Shown here: positions 5,311 through 9,235 of the stretch, piece by piece
Position numbering within the stretch: the stretch's first letter is position 1
Layout: every line of letters begins with the position of its first letter
The notes under the pieces: generated by a model
Seen by the model: the letters and a program-made list of their open reading frames with translations, nothing else
What the model was told of the DNA's origin: nothing
Databases searched by the model: none
Translations under genes and position numbers: made by a program
Origin: Gemmatimonadota bacterium
GTDB lineage: Bacteria > Gemmatimonadota > Gemmatimonadetes > Palauibacterales > Palauibacteraceae
DNA length: 9,235 nt
Direction of reading: 5' to 3'
NCBI GenBank assembly: GCA_016649455.1
Contig: JAENXO010000069.1
Span: forward strand, 1-9,235

Positions 5311-7790
5311 TACGAATCCGACTCCAGCTGCAGGTTCGCCCGCATGGCGGTCGGTTCCTCCGGCGTCGCGTTCTTCACGTAGCGGTCCAGCCATTCCTGC
5401 TGCTCCCACAGCATGTGGAGCAGGGACTCACGGGATCGATACCCGTGGCTCTCGTACGGGAGGACGACGAGTCGAGCCGTGGCACCAAGGCCCTTGAGGG
5501 CCGCGAAGTACCGCCTGCTCTGCATCGGGAACGTGCCCGAGTTGTTGTCCATTTCCCCGTGAATCAACAGGATCGGTTCGTCCACCTTGTCCGCGTGCAT
5601 GAACGGCGACATTGCGTAGTAGATCTCGGGGGCTTCCCAGTAAGTTCGCTCCTCGGCCTGGAACCCGAACGGGGTCAGCGTCCTGTTGTATGCTCCGCTA
5701 CGTGCGATTCCGGCCGCGAACATGTCTGAGTGCGCGAGCAGATTCGCGGTCATGAACGCACCGTAGCTATGCCCGCCGATCGCCATCCGGTGCCGGTCAC
5801 CGACCCCGCGTCGGACCATCTCGTCTACCGCCGCCTGCGCACCTGAGACGAGCTGCTCGATGTAGGTGTCGTTCGGCTCCACGTCCCCCTCACCGATGAT
5901 CGGGAGTGACGGATCGTCGAGCACGGCGTACCCGACGAGCGTCCACAGGTAGGCGGACCAGGCCGACGCGCGCACGAAGCGATACGGAGAGTCCGTGACC
6001 TGGCCGGCAGCGTCCGCACTCTTGTACTCAGTCGGATAGGCCCACATCAGGACGGGCAGCGGTCCGTCCTCGGGTTCCCAGCCGGGGGGCAGATACAGCG
6101 TGCCCGTGAGGTCGACTCCGTCCGCTCGCTGATACCGGACGAGTTCCTTGCGGATGTCTTTCAACTGCGGAGCCGGGTGCGGAAAGTCCGTGACCTGTGT
6201 CAGCTCACCCGAGTCGAGGTTTCGCACAAAGTAGTTGGGGGGATCCTCGGGGCTCTCGCGACGCGTGAGCAGGGAAGTACCCTGTTCACCGAGTACGCTC
6301 ACCGGGCTCTCGAACCACGGGGCCTCTGACCGAAACAGCCGTGTCGTCTCGCCGGTCGCGAGATCGTATCGGTCGAGGAACGGTCGGTCTCCCTCAGGGG
6401 ACGCTCCCTGACCGATCAGGAGGATCGAGCTGCCGTCCGCCGTGCGTCGGATCACGCCGCGCCCGAATTCGTTCGTACGCGTATCCGGGCTGCCGGGATC
6501 GGAGTACCGGTCTTCGTACGACCGCTCGATCATCAGGATCGGTTCGGCCGATGTGTCGCCGGGTGTCAGCCGCCACACCCTGAGCTGACGGGTCTTCCAC
6601 CACGACTCGTACACCAGGGCCAGGTCTGCGTCTCCCCACTGGAGTCCCGCGTAGCGCAGGCCGAGCGTCGCCAGCTCCTCAGCCGCTCCGTCGAAAGGCG
6701 CGTCGAGAACGAACACCTTGTCGCGCACATCCGCCTCGTTGCGCGCGTCACCTCCGTCCTGCGCCTCCGCCCACACGAGCGTGGCGGGAGCATCGGCCCG
6801 CCAGTTGAACGACCGCGGGCCCGTGGCCACACTGCCGAACGCCATCGGGATTTCTTCCTGCAGGGGAAGGTCGGCAACCAGGTGAACCAGCGCCCCATCG
6901 CGGTCCAGGATCTCCACCCGCTGGGGGAACCGATTTCCGGGGACTTGATACGAATAGGGCCGGTGTACCCATTCGACGAGCAGGTAGCGGCCGTCCGGAG
7001 ACGGACTGAAATCCCACGCGATCCCCGGGTCGGCGAGGGGCGTGACGTCGCCGTCGAGTCCGATTCGAGCGAGTTGGACGGTCAGATAGTAGTCGAACAG
7101 AGATTCGTCGAACGGGCTCTGGAGCAGGTCCTGGTACGTTCGGGCGGGAGCCTCCCGACCCGCCGACTCTTCGATCACCGGTCCGGCCGGAACGGACGGC
7201 GCGAGGGGTTCTGCCTCGCGGCCCTCCGGAACGAACGCCGCGGCCAGGGTCCGGGAGTCGAGCCAGGTCGGGGCGTTTCCGGCCGTCAGACTCAGCCGCC
7301 GATCCGTCAGGCGGCGCGCCCGGGCAGCATTCACGTCGAGCACCCACAGCTCCAGCGCATCGCTCGTGGCGTGGGTGAACGAAACGTGATTTCCGTCGGG
7401 AGACCAGCGAATATTTTCGATACTCGGACTGCCGGGCAGACCAGAAACGTCCACGCTGGCCGCGCCCGCGACCGTCATGATCCGGAGTTCGGTGGCGCCG
7501 CTCGTGCGGCTGCGACCGTCGACGGCCGGCTTGATCCGCAACCCGGCAAGCTTGAGCTCCCGCTCAGCGAGTTCCGTGATCGGGGGGTAGCTCGGATACT
7601 GGATCAGCAGCATCCGGGTCTCGTCCGGCGACAGCGAGACTCCGGGCGTCGGAGCGGCGTCGACGACCTTCACGACTGCCGGGTCCGGGGTGCGGTACAC
7701 GGCCGCGTCCTGGGCTACGAGTGGGGTGGTGCCCAGGAGCAGGGCGGTAGCGAAAGCGAGGACGAGAGTCGGTCGGAACAGGGAGCGCAT
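5310..7790 (-). CDS. Exported S9 family peptidase, glutamyl endopeptidase-like
   Basis: The 826-residue protein starts with a Sec signal peptide (M-R-S-L-F-R-P then a hydrophobic core, likely cut after A26 in P-L-V-A-Q-D), so it acts outside the cytoplasm. Residues about 40-545 form a beta-propeller-like region with repeated S-P-D-G blades; about 547-815 are an alpha/beta-hydrolase peptidase domain. The catalytic triad is visible: Ser675 in G-G-H-S-Y-G-A-F, Asp748 in H-G-E-M-D-N-N and His782 in Y-E-S-H-G-Y. The segments A-R-S-G-A-Y-N-R-T-L-T-P-F-G-F-Q and S-P-F-M-H-A-D-K closely recall chloroplast and bacterial glutamyl endopeptidases of the S9D type, so cleavage after Glu is likely but inferred. 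The ATG at 7790 has GGAGAAG at 7795-7801; the frame is open to 8015, but the extra 75 residues lack protein character and would bury the signal peptide. It is the first gene of an operon with the YkgJ-type gene. Confidence 0.92.
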   Translation of the reverse strand: MRSLFRPTLVLAFATALLLGTTPLVAQDAAVYRTPDPAVVKVVDAAPTPGVSLSPDETRMLLIQYPSYPPITELAERELKLAGLRIKPAVDGRSRTSGATELRIMTVAGAASVDVSGLPGSPSIENIRWSPDGNHVSFTHATSDALELWVLDVNAARARRLTDRRLSLTAGNAPTWLDSRTLAAAFVPEGREAEPLAPSVPAGPVIEESAGREAPARTYQDLLQSPFDESLFDYYLTVQLARIGLDGDVTPLADPGIAWDFSPSPDGRYLLVEWVHRPYSYQVPGNRFPQRVEILDRDGALVHLVADLPLQEEIPMAFGSVATGPRSFNWRADAPATLVWAEAQDGGDARNEADVRDKVFVLDAPFDGAAEELATLGLRYAGLQWGDADLALVYESWWKTRQLRVWRLTPGDTSAEPILMIERSYEDRYSDPGSPDTRTNEFGRGVIRRTADGSSILLIGQGASPEGDRPFLDRYDLATGETTRLFRSEAPWFESPVSVLGEQGTSLLTRRESPEDPPNYFVRNLDSGELTQVTDFPHPAPQLKDIRKELVRYQRADGVDLTGTLYLPPGWEPEDGPLPVLMWAYPTEYKSADAAGQVTDSPYRFVRASAWSAYLWTLVGYAVLDDPSLPIIGEGDVEPNDTYIEQLVSGAQAAVDEMVRRGVGDRHRMAIGGHSYGAFMTANLLAHSDMFAAGIARSGAYNRTLTPFGFQAEERTYWEAPEIYYAMSPFMHADKVDEPILLIHGEMDNNSGTFPMQSRRYFAALKGLGATARLVVLPYESHGYRSRESLLHMLWEQQEWLDRYVKNATPEEPTAMRANLQLESDS

Positions 7791-7898
7791 GGATCTTCTC
7801 CAGGTGCGGTCTGGTTCGGGCTGTGACGACAGGACAACAGAATAGCATCCCGAGGCCCGCGAACGAAGCGGCTGCCGACCACCGGGAGGGAAGCCGAA

Positions 7899-8032
7899 CG
7901 GCAGGGTGCTGATGCAACGAGGGCCACCCTGTCGGGCGGCCCTCGCTGGTCCGGAATAGGTGGCGTGGAGGCAAGACAAGAAACGAGGGTGGCGGCCCCC
8001 ACCACACGCCCTCATCTCACCTCACACGCCAC
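7899..8032 (+). ncRNA. Candidate structured RNA or regulatory leader with mutually exclusive stems
   Basis: Stem A pairs CGGCAGGGTG (7899-7908) with CACCCTGTCG (7925-7934), ten pairs with one G-U. Stem B pairs CGAGGGCC (7918-7925) with GGCCCTCG (7938-7945) plus an inner CCC/GGG around TGTC; A and B cannot coexist. Stem C pairs GTGGCGTGGAGG (7960-7971) with CCTC and CACGCCAC (8020-8032, one bulged A), and encloses GAGGG (7985-7989) with CCCTC (8009-8013). AACGAGGG occurs twice (7916, 7982). The wobble pairs would be mismatches in the opposite RNA, which slightly favours plus-strand transcription. GC-rich sequence forms such stems by chance, so this stays a candidate. No known RNA family was recognised. 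Confidence 0.3.
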
Positions 8033-8149
8033 GTTCGAATTCTACGTTAAGTCCGCGGCCGTACGCCACCGCGCCACGCTCAGTCACGTTGCCAAGATCG
8101 CATCACTCGACCGGAATGAAGATAGGACTTTAGTCGTATATGCCAAACT

Positions 8150-8259
8150 GCAGTGGTTGCCCCTGCCTGGCGCCGGTCGGGATGGGTGTCCGTGGCCACG
8201 TGGCCAGCCGTCCGTTGTCGGGTTCCACACGGGTCTATGTCGGGCCGGCCGCAGTGGTT
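8150..8259. repeat. Pair of 9-bp direct repeats GCAGTGGTT
   Basis: GCAGTGGTT occurs at 8150-8158 and again at 8251-8259, 101 bases apart, in the same orientation. The second copy is about 70 bases before the membrane protein start. They could be binding sites for one regulator, or coincidence. Confidence 0.35.
8193..8206. repeat. 14-bp perfect palindrome TGGCCACGTGGCCA
   Basis: The sequence is self-complementary over all 14 bases and lies 121 bases before the membrane protein start and 403 bases before the peptidase start, midway between the two direct repeats. Size and symmetry suit a dimeric transcription-factor operator, though no regulator is identified. Confidence 0.4.
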
Positions 8260-8326
8260 ATTGTGCCCGTTCCCCGGTCCCCGGCGAAAGCTGATCTGGC
8301 CTGATACTGGAGCGAAATCGGTCGTG

Positions 8327-9235
8327 ATGATGAACTCGAACTCGACCGGAAAAGCGATCAGTATCGTCCTCTGGATCCTGGCTTTCCTGCTGATGCTGGG
8401 AGCGGGCGTATATCAGCGGCTCACCGGTCCGACGCACCCGATGCGTGGAAGCATCGAGGTGGCCGGCGAGTCGGTCACCTACCGGCTGGTCCGAGCCGCG
8501 TGGACCGACGAGCAGGCGCGAATCGAGCTCCCCGCTGTTCCGGGCGTGGAAGGAGGGGTCGTTTCCTGGCGCCGCTATCCGACCCGGGAAGTGTGGAGCG
8601 AACAGCCGCTTGCGCGTGATAGAGAGAACTGGATCGCCAGGCTTCCGATTCAGCCGGCCGCGGGGAAGCTCGAATACTCGATTGATCTGTCCGTCGAGGG
8701 CAGTGATGTCAGGCTTCCGGAAGCCGAGCGGGGAAACGCGATCCTCAGGTATCGCGATCCGGTGCCCCTGGGGGTGCTGATCCCGCACATTTTCTTCATG
8801 TTTTTCGCAGTCCTGATCGCCTGGCGCGCGGGGCTCGCCGCGCTGGTTCATCCGTTCGGGCTGCGTCGGCTCGCCTGGTGGGCACTCGGCCTGTTCACGG
8901 TCGGTGGCATGATCCTCGGTCCGATAGTGCAGAACTACGCGTTCGGAGAGTACTGGACGGGGATTCCATTCGGCTGGGATCTTACCGACAACAAGACGCT
9001 CGTGATGTGGCTCGCCTGGCTCGTCGCAGCGCTCGTCCTCGAGCGGGTCGCGCGACGAGACGCGGGGGGCACGGTCGCGTCGGATCGCTCGGGCGGCGGT
9101 GTCCGGGCGCTCGTACTCGTGGCGTCGGTCGTCACCGTATTCGTCTACCTGATTCCGCACAGCGTCCAGGGGAGCGAGCTGGACTACGATGCGATCGACC
9201 GGGGAGTACCGGCGGAGGAGGCGATCGGGATCGGC
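8327..9235 (+). CDS. Multi-pass membrane protein of unknown function (3' end missing)
   Basis: The frame runs open from ATG-ATG at 8327 to the window end (303 residues seen). Predicted helices: 11-30 (N-terminal anchor), 147-166, 182-201, 224-240 and 260-277. Residues 31-145 form a soluble domain with Trp- and Arg-rich strands, expected on the periplasmic side. Between helices 3 and 4 is a striking segment, Q-N-Y-A-F-G-E-Y-W-T-G-I-P-F-G-W-D-L-T-D-N-K-T, that I believe recurs in uncharacterised bacterial membrane proteins. The weak site GGAG at 8309-8312 is 14 bases before the first ATG and 11 before a GTG at 8324, so GTG 8324 or ATG 8330 are alternative starts. It is divergent from the S9 peptidase operon. 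I do not recognise a named family; a large antisense open frame over it is a shadow. Confidence 0.8.
   Translation, partial: MMNSNSTGKAISIVLWILAFLLMLGAGVYQRLTGPTHPMRGSIEVAGESVTYRLVRAAWTDEQARIELPAVPGVEGGVVSWRRYPTREVWSEQPLARDRENWIARLPIQPAAGKLEYSIDLSVEGSDVRLPEAERGNAILRYRDPVPLGVLIPHIFFMFFAVLIAWRAGLAALVHPFGLRRLAWWALGLFTVGGMILGPIVQNYAFGEYWTGIPFGWDLTDNKTLVMWLAWLVAALVLERVARRDAGGTVASDRSGGGVRALVLVASVVTVFVYLIPHSVQGSELDYDAIDRGVPAEEAIGIG

Larger units (their letters stand above)
7791..8326. promoter_or_regulatory. 536-base divergent intergenic region upstream of the S9 peptidase and membrane protein genes
   Basis: No believable coding sequence is present; the open frame at 7965-8294 (+) lacks protein-like composition and a ribosome site. 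The region contains nested inverted repeats (7872-8032), an AT-richer patch with GACTTTAGTC at 8114-8146, a 14-bp palindrome (8193-8206) and a 9-bp direct repeat (8150, 8251). A possible -10 hexamer for the peptidase gene, TATTCT, is read on the minus strand at 7844-7839, about 50 bases before its ATG, but no good -35 accompanies it. Confidence 0.5.

Noticed and set aside
7940..7965. GGTCCGGAA resembling the SRP RNA tetraloop region
   Set aside because: The following GGAAGCAGCC part of the SRP RNA signature is missing and no matching closing helix is present.
7791..8015. N-terminal extension of the S9 peptidase by 75 residues
   Set aside because: The extension lacks protein-like composition, would bury the signal peptide, and the ATG at 7790 has a good ribosome site.
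8025..8050. TTCGAAT resembling a tRNA T-loop
   Set aside because: The flanking bases do not form the 5-bp T-stem and no acceptor, D or anticodon arms can be placed.
7965..8294. 109-codon open frame on the plus strand in the intergenic region
   Set aside because: No Shine-Dalgarno, no domain or signal, and it overlaps the inverted-repeat cluster.
8258..9160. 300-codon open frame on the minus strand
   Set aside because: It is antisense to the membrane protein, very rich in Arg, Asp, Glu and Pro, and lacks domains; the plus frame has clear membrane helices.

Overview
The window is a GC-rich stretch of bacterial chromosome carrying seven protein-coding genes, two of them cut by the window edges. 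Two Sec/lipobox lipoproteins, a Sec-exported S9 peptidase and a GAF-GGDEF-EAL regulator point to a diderm, free-living type of bacterium. The style of the lipoproteins and of the S9 glutamyl-endopeptidase-like enzyme is reminiscent of Gemmatimonadota or a related lineage, but this is an impression from sequence style, not a demonstrated assignment. I see no insertion sequence, phage gene, CRISPR array, tRNA or rRNA.

Layout. Positions 2-463 (+) hold the 3' part of a DUF4126 membrane protein ending in a strong hairpin. A 256-base gap with a potentially structured leader precedes a peroxiredoxin-like thioredoxin-fold gene (720-1301, +). This gene converges on a small lipoprotein gene (1317-1730, -); a short hairpin runs from one stop codon to the other. 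Upstream of that lipoprotein on the same strand is a large c-di-GMP signalling gene (1774-3885, -) with GAF, coiled coil, fully degenerate GGDEF and largely intact EAL domains. A divergent 394-base gap separates it from a second lipoprotein (4280-4735, +) carrying a Pro/Gly-rich CRVW-type motif.

That lipoprotein converges on a two-gene operon read on the minus strand: an exported S9 prolyl-oligopeptidase-family peptidase of the glutamyl endopeptidase type (5310-7790) followed, with a one-base TAATG stop/start overlap, by a YkgJ-type cysteine-cluster protein (4765-5310). Upstream of the peptidase lies a 536-base divergent intergenic region with nested inverted repeats (7872-8032), a 14-bp perfect palindrome and a 9-bp direct repeat. 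Last is the 5' part of a multi-pass membrane protein of unknown function (8327 to the window end, +).

How the genes fit together. The clearest functional unit is the peptidase/YkgJ pair. The EAL protein probably lowers or senses c-di-GMP and may share a transcript with the small lipoprotein behind it. The other genes look like independent envelope and redox housekeeping functions. No new multi-gene system is evident. The most unusual non-coding signal is the nested inverted-repeat cluster at 7872-8032, which could be a regulatory leader or small RNA.
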